64,000 nt of DNA from positions 7,253,070-7,317,069 of the forward strand of contig NC_064038.1 in NCBI RefSeq assembly GCF_932526225.1. The letters run 5' to 3'. Below the pieces are notes generated by a model. That model was not told where the DNA came from, made no database searches, and was given only the letters and a program-made list of their open reading frames with translations. Made by a program: the position numbers and the translations under genes. Each line of letters begins with the position of its first letter. Within the stretch, counting starts at the first letter, position 1. The stretch is from Nematostella vectensis (taxonomy: Eukaryota; Cnidaria; Anthozoa; Actiniaria; Edwardsiidae). Positions 1 to 25,261 of the stretch are shown piece after piece.

Positions 1-2625
1 GGGGCCTCATGAGGGATAAGTACAAGATACCTCTGAAACCGGACGCAGTATCAGTTTGTCTATACACACCCCGACGTGTACCGCACCCACTTCTCCCTAA
101 GGTCAAAGAGAAGCTACTGGCCATGGTTCGTCAGAAGGTAATCTCACCAGTAAGTGAGCCAACAGACTTGTGCTCAGGCATGGTGATCGCTTCCAAGCGC
201 AATGGTGATGTAAGGATCTGCGTTGACCTGACACCTCTGAACAAGGCGGTAAAACGAGAGATCCACCCTATGGCAAGTGTCGACGAGAACTTGGCAAAGC
301 TTAAGGACAGCAAAGTCTTCACCAAGCTAGACGCCAACTCTGGATTTTGGCAAATACCCCTTGACGAGGAGTCTCGGTTGCTCGCCACCTTTGTCACACC
401 ATTTGGCAGGTACTGCTTCAACCGCCTCCCATTTGGAATCAGCTCAGCCCCTGAGATATTTCAGCGTACCATGTCTCGAATCCTAGAGGGCCTCGATGGC
501 ACAGTTTGTCACATGGATGACATCCCCATACATGGGCCGACACAGGAGCTTCACGACAGCCGTGTCCGAAAAGTGTTACAGCGGCTCAAGGACGCTGGAG
601 TCACATTGAACGAGAAATGTGAGTTCTCTAAACAGCGCATGAAGTTTCTCGGGCATGTAATCTCGGAGGATGGGGTAGAAGCAGACCCGGAGAAAACCAA
701 AGCAATCCAAGATTTTCCCCGGTCAACCAGCTGGCCAAATTTATACCCGACCTAGCAACCATCAATGAGCCCCTACGCCAGCTACTTAAGAAAGAGCACC
801 AGTGGCTTTGGGATCAGCCTCAGGAAATTGCCTTTCAGGCGATCAAGACGAAACTGACCTCTACAGATGTGCTGGCACACTACGATCCAAACAAACGAAG
901 CATCGTCGCTGCCGATGCATGCCAGGACGGGCTTGGAGCAGTCTTACTGCAAAGCGACAGCAGCGGTAACCGGCGCCCAATCGCCTTCGCTTCACGCTCT
1001 CTAAACGACACGGAGAAACGATACGCAGTCATCGAGAAGGAGGCGCTGGCCGCCACGTGGGCATGTAAAAAGTTCTCAGACTACATCCTTGGGACACCAT
1101 TCACCCTAGAAACGGACCACCGCCCACTGGTACCCCTTCTCTCAAGCACAGACCTCTCCAAGCTGCCCCCGAGGGTTTTGAGGTTTCGCCTCCGAATGGC
1201 CAGGTATTCACCAGAGGTCACTTACGTGCAAGGGGTGCACCAAAAAACAGCGGACGCCCTGTCTCGTGCATCCACAAGCAGTCCCACTCCCCAGGACTTA
1301 AAACAAATCGAGGAATTAGAAGAACACAGCGAATCAGTCCTAGAGTTCCTACCTGCAACGGAACGGCGCCTCAAAGACATCCAGGAAGCCCAGGACTGCG
1401 ACGCCATATGCAAGCAGGTGAAGACCTACTGCTTAGAGGGATGGCCTCCCATTATGCCATCCCTACCACTCCTAAAGCCATACTGGGAGAAGAAGCAACA
1501 CTTGACGGTCAACCGAGGAATCCTGATGTATGATCACAGGCTAGTTATCCGCTCAAGCATGCAACTAGAGATGCTGGAGACCATTCATGAAGGCCATCTT
1601 GGCATTACCAAGTGCCAAGGGCGCGCGAGCTCCTCGGTGTGGTGGCCGCTCATAACAAAGCAGATAGAAGCAATGGTCAACAGATGCCAAACTTGCGCCA
1701 AACTTAGACCAGAGCGAAGAGAACCCCTTATGGCGCTGTCTTTCCCAAACCTACCATGGAGCCGGGTCGGTACAGACCTCTTTGAACTAGAACAGACCGA
1801 CTACCTTATTGTTGTCGACTACGCAAGCCGATGGTTTGAAATCCGAAAACTAGGATCAACTAGCTCAGCTGCAGTCACGCGCCACATGTGCGAGATCTTT
1901 GCTCTGCACGGAATACCGGACAAAGTCGTCTCGGATAACGGACCCCAGTATGTTAGCCAGGAATTTACCAACTTTGCCAAGGACATGGGTTTCACCCACA
2001 TCACCTCCTCTCCACACTACCCACAAGCAAATGGTGAGGTCGAGAGAGCGGTATAGACCGCCAAGAACATCCTGCGAAAGAACACAAACCCACACCTTGG
2101 TCTCCTAGCATACCGTTCTGCCCCCCCCCCCCCCCCCTGGCAAACGGCCTAACCCCTAGTGAGATTCTGATGGGGCGGAAACTGCGTAACAAGTTGCCAT
2201 CGGTCCCCGAGAACCTAAAACCCCGAAAGATCGACCAAGAACAGCTGCTTAAGAGAGAACAAGAATATCGAGAGCGCTACTCCAGTAACTACAACTCTCG
2301 CCACAGGGCTGTGGAACTCCCAACACTCCACCAAGGAGACAAGGTGTTCATAAGGGACCAGCAAAGGTACGGAGAGATAGAGAAGAAACTTGCAAGCCCG
2401 AGATCCTACCAACTGGTAACAGAAAATGGCTCAGGGATCAGAAGAAACAGAAGAGCGTTAGTCCATGAACCAGTGGCGACATCTGGAGAGTCCAGCTCCC
2501 TGCCGAGCCCTTCCAACCGACCACCAGTACGCGAAGGGGGAGAAGGATCGCCAGGACCTGCTGCGTCTCCCTCCCCTAGCCCATCTAAGGCAGTAGTTAG
2601 AAGGTCGGGCAGACTGAAAGGGGGA
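1..2625 (+). mobile_element. Ty3/gypsy LTR retrotransposon, pol region, decayed and cut by the window start
   Basis: The plus strand encodes the pol polyprotein of a Ty3/gypsy-type LTR retrotransposon in the usual order. Reverse transcriptase comes first (about 9-750, with the LDANSGFWQIPL, TPFGRYCFNRLPFG and -MDD- boxes). RNase H follows (about 870-1260, with AADACQDGLGAVL and ETDHRPL). The integrase follows (about 1560-2060): an HHCC zinc-binding module (HEGHLG...CQTC) and the rve core with GTDLF, VSDNGPQY and a final ANGEVERAV block. A basic, Pro/Ser-rich C-terminal tail runs to about 2620. Domain order RT-RH-IN is diagnostic of the Ty3/gypsy group. The 5' LTR, gag and protease would lie before base 1. 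The copy is broken, with a small number of interruptions, so it is a fossil rather than an active element. Confidence 0.93.
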
Positions 2626-2714
2626 TGTTGTATTATGTATGATTGCGTGAGGTTGTATGACGTCATGGTTTTGAGATAATAAAGTCATTCGTCTCGAGAA
2701 AAATAAAATCAACA
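2611..2714 (+). repeat. Probable polypurine tract and short 3' LTR of the gypsy element
   Basis: The end of pol runs into a purine-rich stretch (about 2613-2625, ending GGGGGA). This is followed by a segment that starts TGTTG and ends near TCAACA at 2714, with an AATAAA signal close to 2678. A TG...CA segment after a polypurine tract is what a 3' LTR looks like. The 5' LTR is outside the window, so neither the boundary nor the length can be checked, and the LTR may be truncated. Confidence 0.4.
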
Positions 2715-2844
2715 AAAAGGGTTTGATTATTATGGAATTCGGTTAAAGTTCGTAGATGTGGACTTTAAAAGCACACTAGCATACACAAATTGGCACCAGT
2801 CAGGCCAAGACGGGACGCTAGCACAGTCTATTACCCGTGCAGTT

Positions 2845-2901
2845 CGGCAACCATGGACAGCTGTTTCGTCCTTATTAGGACTCGTCAGCATGGCATAGCC
2901 G
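2845..2901 (-). ncRNA. Hammerhead ribozyme, type I, retrozyme copy 1
   Basis: On the minus strand the conserved core CUGACGA (complement of 2882-2888) is followed by stem II (GUCC/GGAC around a short AU-rich loop) and then GAAAC (complement of 2863-2867). Stem III is the palindrome ACAGCUGU. In a single molecule it has essentially no loop, so it would pair best between two copies, as reported for dimeric animal hammerheads. Predicted cleavage follows CUGUC, between plus-strand bases 2856 and 2855. Stem I pairs CCAUG with CAUGG, then an internal loop, then CGGC with GCCG. All core bases required by the consensus are present. Confidence 0.88.
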
Positions 2902-3212
2902 GTTTGCCTCAGTTAAACTTCATCGGCAAAAAAAAAAAAAAAAAAAAACTGCAGGGCGACTTCGACTCGAACGAAGTGCTTTAAACCACAGCTTAGATCC
3001 ATGTGGGATCTAGAGCTGCGACCGGGCTAGCGTGATGCCAATTGTGCGGATCACGCATGCGACCTTTGCTAGTCTAAAACTCCGTCGGATAGCCAAACTA
3101 TCCTTGCGAGTATGTATACATAAATGTGGTCTTTAAAAGCACACTAGCATACACAAATTGGCACCAGTCGGGCCAAGACGGGGCGCTAGCACAGTCTATT
3201 ACCCGTGCAGTT

Positions 3213-3269
3213 CGGCAACCATGGACAGCTGTTTCGTCCTTATTAGGACTCGTGAGCATGGCATAGCCG
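3213..3269 (-). ncRNA. Hammerhead ribozyme, retrozyme copy 2, core mutated
   Basis: This has the same arms and stems as copy 1, shifted by 368 bp. The core reads CUCACGA instead of CUGACGA (plus-strand base 3254 is g where copy 1 has c at 2886). That replaces the core guanine normally called G5, one of the residues needed for catalysis, so this copy is probably inactive. Stem II, GAAAC, the ACAGCUGU stem III and both parts of stem I are preserved. Confidence 0.82.
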
Positions 3270-3488
3270 GTTTGCCTCAGTTAAACTTCATCGGCAAAAA
3301 AAAAACTGCAGGGCGACTTCGACTCGGACGAAGTGCTTTAAACCACAACTTAGATCCATGTGGGATCTAGAGCTGCGACCGGGCTAGCGTGATGCCAATT
3401 GTGCGGATCACGCATGCGACCTTTGCTAGTCTAAAACTCCGCCGGATAGCCGGCGGAGTATGTATACATAGATGTGGACTTTAAAAGC

Positions 3489-3568
3489 TGCACGGGTAAT
3501 AGACTGTGCTAGCGTCCCGTCTTGGCCCGACTGGTGCCAATGTGTGTATGCTAGTGTGCTTCTAAAGC
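3489..3568 (+). repeat. Inverted partial copy of the retrozyme unit
   Basis: These 80 bp are the reverse complement of the start of each unit (the stretch from the TTTAAAAGCACACTAGC end to about 2842). Together with the direct copies they form a terminal inverted repeat around the dimer. The partial copy stops short of the ribozyme, so it carries no hammerhead. Confidence 0.85.
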
Positions 3569-4132
3569 AACATTTTTCTCCTTTCCGTTAAGTACAAGCG
3601 TTATTTTTAGTAAAATTAGATTTAAGGTTAAGTTGACGATTGCCAATCAGGGAAATTTTTATTTCAATGAAAGCTAATTTAACGGACCTTCAAAAAAACG
3701 CATTATGAAATAACATCTTGTGTTTCGAATGATCCAAATATACCAATGAATTATCATTTTAGAATATGATCTGATGGTTGGGATTCATTTATATAAAACA
3801 TTGATGAGGGTAGAACAGCACAAAAACCATCATTTTTTAAAGAAAACTGAGCTTTTCTTTAGTTTTTTTTTTTTTTTTTTCTGGGGGGGGGGAACCGTTT
3901 GAACGAGAGTTACAGTACTACTCAAAGGTCTTTGGTCTTTAGTGTTCTTGCTGTTTAAAGTTTCTATCATCCTAGCAAAATAACTAGTGTTAGAAAGGGC
4001 TATTTCCATCAGCTATTTTATAGATTATTTCACAATTGTTTGGATAGAATCTGCTAAATCAACAGTAACCTTCGTTTTTAAATAGTTATTTCAAAATTTC
4101 TTAACCTTTGGTTTTTCAATATTAATTGAGAA
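3569..4132. other. AT-rich intergenic DNA, no gene seen
   Basis: No convincing reading frame is visible. The segment about 3580-3840 resembles 5150-5320 in several blocks (CTTTCCGTTA, a GATTGCCAAT block, TTTTTATTTCA, an AGAACAGCA block), so it is probably an old dispersed repeat copy. A T-run followed by a nine-base G-run lies near 3861-3891. Confidence 0.5.
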
Positions 4133-4410
4133 CAATAGGTGTGGCTGAGAAGTGCCCATTTACAAAATGTATAATTTTCTCAATCCACTAACCAATAAGA
4201 TTCCTGGACTTGAACACAACCTTTGGAATTTTTTAAGATCTCTTTTTATCCTTTACATCTTTCTCCTTTATCAGGGAGAAGAGATAATTGAAAATTTGCG
4301 CAAAGTTTTTGTAACTAAATGAAAGTTGGAATTAGTCTTGTGGGAGATCCGAGAAACGAAACGATTTGATGATGACGGAGTTTGATTAAACTTTGTAAAA
4401 GCAGCTTAAT
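4133..4410. repeat. Old dispersed repeat, copy 1
   Basis: This shares an ordered series of blocks with 4672-5030 and, more distantly, with 8985-9200 and 9300-9520. The blocks are a GTGTGGCTGA start (first two copies), a TTTCTCCTTTAT block, GAAAATTTGCG, AGTTTTTGTAA, a TGAAAG block and a GTTTGATTAAACT-like tail. The family is unrecognised and non-coding. Confidence 0.6.
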
Positions 4411-4671
4411 GGAGGTTTTAGAAGTGACAAAAGACCAAACCATGTTTATTTAGCAGCATAACTGAAGACATCCTTTTTCTCAAGACTTCGTGAGAATTTC
4501 TTTTGATTAACAACCTTTTTTTATATTGTATTATGTATTGCTATGCCAGATTGTCACAGAGCGATGGCTATCCTTGTTAGTATTCAGAATTTGTAGGAAA
4601 TTTCGTTATCTATTTTGGTTCTGAAGAGTACACAACGAATTCTTAGCGGATATTCTTGAGTGAGAACAATA

Positions 4672-5030
4672 ACAAATGTGTGGCTGACAAGGGTTCTTTA
4701 CAAATCTATCATTTTCTCAACACTGTTACCCACAAAACAACTAGCACGAATTTCGGTTTCATTCTTCCCTTTAAATTTTTCTCCTTCATTTTGGAAAAAG
4801 AGCTATTTGAAAATTTGCGTTTTAAGTTTTTGTAACCAATGAAAGATTGAACTTTTTCCCTTACACGATTACCCCCTGACGACATCAGCTATTTTTTAAA
4901 AAAATGCTCAATTTTTCACATTCAGTGTAAATTTAGTTCGAATTTGAAAGAGAGAAACTCTAGAGAAACAAAAGAAACGTAAAGGGTTTGATTCTATTAT
5001 TAAATTAGGTTAAACTCCTAAGCGTTGTTC
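4672..5030. repeat. Old dispersed repeat, copy 2
   Basis: This starts about 540 bp after copy 1 and has the same block order, with extra DNA before the tail. A short match to the tail also occurs at 2718-2755, directly after the gypsy element, which suggests that the retrotransposon landed next to or inside another copy. Confidence 0.55.
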
Positions 5031-6459
5031 TACACTTCAATGCATTGTAGTGGGAGCGTTGAAAACTTTGACTAAATTATTTTAATAACAATCAATAATT
5101 TATATTAAAAGAGGTTGTTTTTACCATAGGGCCCTGTTTTACCCATTTTACACTTCTTTCCGTTATTCTGCCATAATGATAATAGAGAAACTAATTTGAC
5201 TCAGAAATTAGATCACCTTGATGATTGCCAATTAAAGGATATTTTTATTTCACTTGAAACTTTCTGAATTTTGAAATAAACCAAGGATAAAAACAAGTAT
5301 TTGGCCAGAACAGCATATAACAGGAGCGTACACCGGGAGGTGCACAGGGTTCAATACAATTTATTCACTTCACCGTATACATATTTAGTACATTGCTTTG
5401 ACTGAAAGCGAATTATAAAAACGTAAACTCCAATAACATTACCCTTCTATTTTTCGTTTCCTAATTGAAAGCATGAGAAAACATACTTTTCCGCCTCTTT
5501 TGCTATTTTCGTTGGAGGGTTAAATATTAGAGAAAAAAAGTTCTTAAAGAGACCATGACACGAAAAATACATAAGCTTTTATAACAAAATATAGCTATCG
5601 ATGTTTGGTTTTAAAAATGCCTCTGCGCTTATTGATAACAGTTATTTTGTAATCGTGTTTTGAAAATGTCTTGTCTTGGCGACTTTTTTGTGATTGGCTG
5701 ACGCCAAGAGTTGTACACACTTGATGGGGTTCCAGTGGAACTTTGCTTGCCATTGTAGATTTTGCTCGTCTAAGAACGAGCATATCTCTTGTATTTTTTT
5801 TATATTTCATCGCTTTTCAAGATTTGGTAAAGAAAGATGATTACAATGTTCAAACAATGGATCCAAGAATAACTTTTTCCTATCAATAAGATAGGGGTTT
5901 AATCGACAACTGAAGTGAATGGAATGAAAAGACATCCCTGGAGTGTTTACCAGTTCGAGTCGATCCGTTCATTCAAGCAAATGAGTTTCAACGGTTCATT
6001 TTTACCGGTGAGTTTCAACGCTACATTTTTACCGGTAAGGATGAATGGTTAATTTTATTAGAATATGTTCTATTGGATTGGACTTCATTTCAATGCATTT
6101 TTATTCGCAAACTGAGTTGTAGATAAACGATTTCTTCCACGTACAAATGCGAACGGCCATAAAACCAAGATGGGGCGAACAACTTCACTAAAGTTAGTAA
6201 ACTCGCAAAAATACCAGTTCGCCTTCAAACAGCACAGCAGGTTTTCTTGTGAGTGTTTTCTTATCGCACAGTACGCTTTGTTTTGCCAGTAAATGTACAT
6301 TTGTGCGGTTGTTGTGCATTCCCTTTCACATAAACCAAGTCTTGATGGCAGTTTTTCTTTAGAAAAACATTAGAACTATTCAGGGATTATAATGCTAGTA
6401 TCATCTACTGCATCATCATCTACTGTTGTATTATTGGAAAGCATAGACGCTTTCAAAAT
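5031..6459. other. AT-rich intergenic DNA, no gene seen
   Basis: Only short chance frames are seen. Small structures include a ~31-bp direct repeat (GAGTTTCAACG... to TTTTTACCGGT) near 5981-6042. 5150-5320 is related to 3580-3840. Confidence 0.5.
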
Positions 6460-6960
6460 ATGCATTCTGCTCTGCAGAAATATAGATGCGTTACTTTTTG
6501 CCTTGTAATATCGTTTCGCAATTATTTACAGCGTATATCTTATTGCTTTGATCACAACTGTGATCGAAAAAGGAGTGAGTTTGCCGAAAAGTTGGGTGAT
6601 TCGCGCGCAAATGGTGTTCAAAAGCTTATAAAAAATATTATTAAAAATCACCGCTCCAATTGCTGCAAATTGAATAATTTGCTCAGGTTACACTCAGCTA
6701 TTTTCTGGGGAAGATTCGGGCTCAACGATATCAATTATATGTGTAATTTGGGTGAGAGCGTCTTATTTTGTATGGGAATGGCTAATGTGTATCACCAACT
6801 CTTGACGTCACAAGTGATATGCAAATTAGATATTCGGATGTCGCCGGTTTCGTGCGAAAATTTGCCAAAATTGCTCATTTTGAAAGGATCAAAAATCTGG
6901 TTTTTCTTTAAATCAAGTATCGAAAATTGGGGGAATTATTGTTGGGATATTACGCTATAA
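6460..6960 (+). CDS. Unrecognised open frame, 166 codons, probably not a gene
   Basis: An uninterrupted frame from ATG to TAA. The predicted product is Cys-, Asn- and Ser-rich with no signal peptide, no membrane segment and no motif I recognise. The DNA is as AT-rich as its surroundings and the residue choice looks like translated intergenic sequence. No splice-linked exon is apparent next to it. It is listed only because it is the longest frame between the gypsy element and the LINE; I think chance or repeat origin is more likely than a real gene. Confidence 0.12.
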   Translation: MHSALQKYRCVTFCLVISFRNYLQRISYCFDHNCDRKRSEFAEKLGDSRANGVQKLIKNIIKNHRSNCCKLNNLLRLHSAIFWGRFGLNDINYMCNLGESVLFCMGMANVYHQLLTSQVICKLDIRMSPVSCENLPKLLILKGSKIWFFFKSSIENWGNYCWDITL

Positions 6961-7039
6961 TACTAACTAGTCAATTTTGTCAAAATAAGCAAAAGAGAAT
7001 TTCGTGTCACGTTCTCTTTAACTGCAGTTGACGACACAG

Positions 7040-7395
7040 TGGAACTCGTCCTCTACCGTGTCCGGACAGAATTGGCATGTCCGTTCATGAACTTGCTCAT
7101 AAGGTCTGTGTTACCTCCCCTTCTCTATTTCGAGGTCATGGTTGCTAATGCGCAATTTGGTGAGGCACCTTCGGTGGTTTTGGTTTGAAATCTCAAGGTA
7201 GTTCTCTAGTTCATAGTTATCCTTATGGTCGCTATATGTTCTAAGCTTATTGCGTTGCGTGGTTTGATGTCTTTTATCGTTGAAAACTTCATTTTGCCAA
7301 AGTTGCAAGTCAATGTTCTCAAATCTTTGTCTACAAACATCAACATAGAGTATTTCTTTTTCTCTACTGGTGTGATTTCATTCCACACGTACCCT
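7040..7395 (-). mobile_element. LINE fragment, 3' (C-terminal) part
   Basis: Minus-strand translation gives the C-terminal region typical of CR1/L2-like LINE proteins in cnidarians: a KLRTYSDHKDNYELENYL block followed by TKLRISNHDLEIEKGRYT. It lies on the same strand as the reverse transcriptase piece at 8400-8845 and is separated from it by the inserted element at 7396-8400. The two pieces are in the order expected for one LINE read on the minus strand. Part of the region between YADD and this block appears to be missing, so the copy was internally deleted as well as interrupted. Confidence 0.7.
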
Positions 7396-8400
7396 GTATC
7401 ACCGCTTAGAGTAACAACTGCCGCTTAATGTAACAAACATCGCCGCTTAATGTAACACTAACGCTGTAATAAAAATCGCCGCTTAAGGTAACACTGACGC
7501 TTAATGTTACCAAAAAGCGACGCTTAATGTAATAAAACAGTTAACGCTTAATGTAACAAGTTTTAAACGCTTAATGCTTAAATGCTTGGCTAGTTTACTT
7601 CGAGTGCTTGGTTCTTTCCGGGTAGTCAAATGTCCGTTCAAAATGCTCGGCTCGCAGAAGACAAAAACCCAAAGAGTTCTTAGAATGTAATACCCCGTCG
7701 CTTTAGCGTTTTTATAAGATATAATCAAAATGAAAGGACTTCTAAGACACCTCAATCATGTTATTCTATTTCAATTTAAGAGGGTTTAAGTTTGCCGGTA
7801 AACAGTTTCTAAAGGGCCCTAAGGGACGACGGATTTTCGGCATATTTTGACCTCAAGAAAATGTGCCCTAAGTTTGGTCGTGTCACCACTCTCGTAGCTC
7901 AAGATATGACTTTTAGTAGTTATGATGTCGTAATCAATAACGTCATGTCACGTGTCTATTTTATTGGACCCCAATTGACCTCAAGACAACTTGGCCTAAA
8001 TTTGGTCGTGTCACAACTCTCGTAGCTCATGGTATGATTTTTCCTAGTTATGATGACGTCATTAATGACGTAATGTCACGTGTCCCATTTGTTGACCCCC
8101 CTTGACCTTAAAACAACTTGTCCTAAGTTTGGTCGTTCCACAACTCTCGTAGCTCAAGATATGATTTTCCTAGTTATGATGACGTAATCAATGACGTTAT
8201 GTCACGTGTCCATTTTGCTGGACCTTCCCCCCCTTGACCTCTAGCCAACAACTCCCGTAGCTCAAGATATTGATATTCGTATTTGGTATGACGTCATCGG
8301 TGACGCAAAGCTAAATGACACCCCTGTTACACCCCCTTGACGCTTAGACGACTTACCCTAAGTTTGGTTGTCTTGCAGTTGTTACATTAAGCGGTGATAC
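7396..8400. mobile_element. Non-autonomous DNA transposon with 25-bp terminal inverted repeats, inserted in the LINE
   Basis: The left end (7396-7420, beginning GTATCACCGCTTA) is repeated in inverted form at 8376-8400 (ending TAAGCGGTGATAC). The arms match except for one or two bases. The first 170 bp hold about eight copies of a CGCTTAATGTAAC motif, the same sequence as the terminal arm. The body from 7845 is a tandem repeat. No transposase is encoded. No clear target-site duplication is visible, so the superfamily is not assigned. Confidence 0.7.
7845..8340. repeat. ~125-bp tandem repeat with TGACGTCA-like sites
   Basis: Four to five diverged units start near 7845, 7973, 8101, 8234 and 8337. 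Each carries TTGACCTCAAGACAACTT, AGTTTGGTCGT, CTCTCGTAGCTCAAG, a GATGACGTCAT or GACGTAATC box and TGTCACGTGTC. The CRE-like palindromes TGACGTCA and CACGTG recur in register. A related single unit occurs at 29,110-29,225. Confidence 0.75.
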
Positions 8401-8845
8401 ACGCGCCGATTCGGAGATTAAAACTAGATCATCGGCGTACAGCAAGCATTTAATGTTTCCCCTTTTAATTCTAAGGCGTTGTTTTGTTCAGTGTTAAGTG
8501 CCTCTGGTAGGTTATTTAAGTACATATTAAAAAATGTAGTCGATAACATGCACCCTTGTTTCACCCCGGAGTCACAACTGAAGGCGGGTGTGGTCAGGTT
8601 ATCAAGTTTTACAGCTGATTTTTCATTGGAGTACATAGATTGTAGAACGGACAAGAAACTGCCATGTTCTTCCACTTTTTTAAGTTTGCTAAACAGGTTT
8701 CCTCTAGGAATACAGTCAAATGCTCTATTAAAGTCTACAAAACAAGAGAATAGAAGGTTCTTAGCTTTTTTAGGTTTGGATTTCACATATTTATCAATAA
8801 GGGTTTTAAAAGTTTGATACCTATGATTGCTATGATTGCTAACCC
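8400..8845 (-). mobile_element. LINE fragment, reverse transcriptase palm region
   Basis: Minus-strand translation gives a non-LTR reverse transcriptase: FSCFVDFNRAFDCIPR, then SCDSGVKQGCMLSTTFFNMYLNNLPEAL, and, after a change of frame, LLYADDLVLIS at the 8400 end. The block spacing fits RT motifs A (VDFNRAFD), B (GVKQGC) and C (YADD). The copy is 5'-truncated at a C-run (8841-8862), contains at least one frameshift before YADD, and is cut at 8400 by the inserted DNA element. It is a dead CR1/L2-like LINE copy. Confidence 0.88.
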
Positions 8846-8984
8846 CCCCCCCCCCCCCCCCCAGACAATCCTGGGTACATGCCTGTATAAAACATATCAT
8901 TTTTTAGTGTGCTTTGATAATATGATATTCAAAATGAGAATGTAGGAAACTACATCCTAGAGCAGGCCTGCGAAAAACGCGTCT

Positions 8985-9200
8985 GTACATGAAGTTCGTA
9001 CTCCAACATTCAAAGATTTTCTTTTCACTTTTTTCTGTTAAATATTTCTCCTTAATTAGGAAGAAGAGCTGTTAAAAAATTTGCTCAGGTTTTTGTAGAC
9101 AGTGAAAGCTCGACGAGTTTGTCTTAAGGGAAATCAGAGAAACGAAAAAAGGTTGATCATGACGTAGTTTGGTTAAACTTTGTAAAAAACTAGACCATGG
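8985..9200. repeat. Old dispersed repeat, copy 3
   Basis: Related to 4133-4410: TTTCTCCTTAATTAGGAAGAAGAG, TTTTTGTAGACAGTGAAAG, and a GTTTGGTTAAACTTTG tail. It is diverged and non-coding. Confidence 0.5.
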
Positions 9201-9299
9201 AGCATACCTGGCTTTTTTCTCCCCGTTGCTCAAAATTAATTAGTTGAGAGTAAAAGTAAAAAGAACCAAGAAAATGTTTGCAATTTTAAATGAGACAGT

Positions 9300-9520
9300 A
9301 ACAAAAGTGTAGATCACTAGGGCACTTAACACGATTATGTTTTTTGGGGTCTTTCAGAATTTTCTTTTTAATCTTTTCCTTTAAATATTTTTTCCTTTAT
9401 AAGGAAGAACATCTTTTCGAAAATTAGATCAAGGTTTCCGTGGCCAGTGAAAATTCCATAAGAAGTCATTGAAACGTAGATGGTCTTATCGTATAACGGA
9501 ATTTAGTTTAAGGTGGCGCG
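9300..9520. repeat. Old dispersed repeat, copy 4
   Basis: Related to the other copies through TTTTTTCCTTTATAAGGAAGA, TTTCCGTGGCCAGTGAAA, and a tail ending near GGAATTTAGTTTA. Confidence 0.45.
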
Positions 9521-9542
9521 CCGAGGTTGTTTTGGCTTGACA

Positions 9543-10190
9543 GCTTATATCAAGTTCCCTATAGAACACTCATTTTCGGCGCAATTTTCGCATCAATACA
9601 TCCATAACTTATCAGATTCCGCTAGATTCAATCTTCTTGAAAATCAAATTATTTTCCATTTAAGTTAAATTATTTTACATTCAAGTTAAATGGAAGCAAT
9701 GTTTTTTTATTAAAATAAAAATATCTGAATCTGCCCGATTATTTTTTTTCCTAAATTCAGAGTAACACCTAACAACACTTCAGCTTGAAGAACACGAATT
9801 GTTGGCTTAAAACTGACCTGTCAAAATAGATGAATTTTTATTTTACCCCAAAATTGTCCTCGCAATCTTTGAAAACAATAAATGCACTCTTGCCTACAAA
9901 GATCCATCCCCGAATTTACGCCCCCTGCTAAGTCCGAACCCTAAGGTAACTGTGAGAGGGACAAGAGGACCAGTGTTGCACAAGAATAAATTCCAGATAG
10001 TCAATTCGAGAGTATTTTTATAAGATGATTTGAAAACCTAAATAAATTATTTCTTTTCAACATCTGAGCGCAAACGCGCATCTTCTAAAAAAGAATCAAT
10101 CAGAACAAGTATATATGTATTAATAAAAACCAAAAAAAAATACGAAAATCGCGCCCAAAATGAGTCTTCAATAGGGAACTTGGTATATAA
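9543..10190. mobile_element. Inverted-repeat element (~650 bp) just upstream of the host gene
   Basis: A ~50-bp arm at 9543-9593 (containing CAAGTTCCCTATAGAACACT and CATTTTCGGCGC) reappears inverted at 10,140-10,190 (ATGAGTCTTCAATAGGGAACTTGG on the plus strand). The interior is AT-rich with no transposase. It looks like a MITE-type non-autonomous element. Its right arm ends about 115 bp before the ATG of the host gene, so it overlaps the likely promoter region. Confidence 0.6.
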
Positions 10191-10306
10191 CCTAGTAAGT
10201 TCGAGTAGAGAATCAAAGGTAAAAACTAACGAAATACCATTTTTCACATCTCAGTAACAAATAAAAACATTTAAACACCATCATTATATTTCAGCTAAAA
10301 TCACCA

Positions 10307-25243
<14,937 letters not shown>

Positions 25244-25261
25244 GTGGGGTAAAATTAAATG

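Larger units (their letters stand above)
2751..3480 (-). mobile_element. Metazoan-type retrozyme: tandem dimer of a ~360-bp non-autonomous hammerhead element
   Basis: Two direct copies of one sequence lie head to tail. The same landmark (CCATGG) sits at 2851 and 3219, a spacing of 368 bp, and the copies differ mainly in an A-run and a small hairpin segment. Read on the minus strand, each copy carries a hammerhead-like core. No protein is encoded. Tandem copies of a few hundred bases, each with a type I hammerhead, are the hallmark of animal retrozymes, which are transcribed, self-cleave and circularise, and use reverse transcriptase supplied in trans. Several internal segments are self-complementary, for example a 9-bp hairpin with an ATAG loop in copy 2 near 3437-3460. 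The retrozyme label is inference from architecture. Confidence 0.8.

Noticed and set aside
2790-3370. Two similar short plus-strand frames (MAPVRPRRDAS / MAPVGPRRGAS) as a duplicated gene
   Set aside because: They are readings of the two retrozyme units on the non-ribozyme strand; the similarity is explained by the repeat.
6460-6960. 166-codon frame as a real gene
   Set aside because: No recognised domain and composition typical of AT-rich intergenic DNA; kept only as a low-confidence feature.
8479-8817. 112-codon plus-strand frame
   Set aside because: Antisense of the LINE reverse transcriptase, which has clear motifs on the minus strand.
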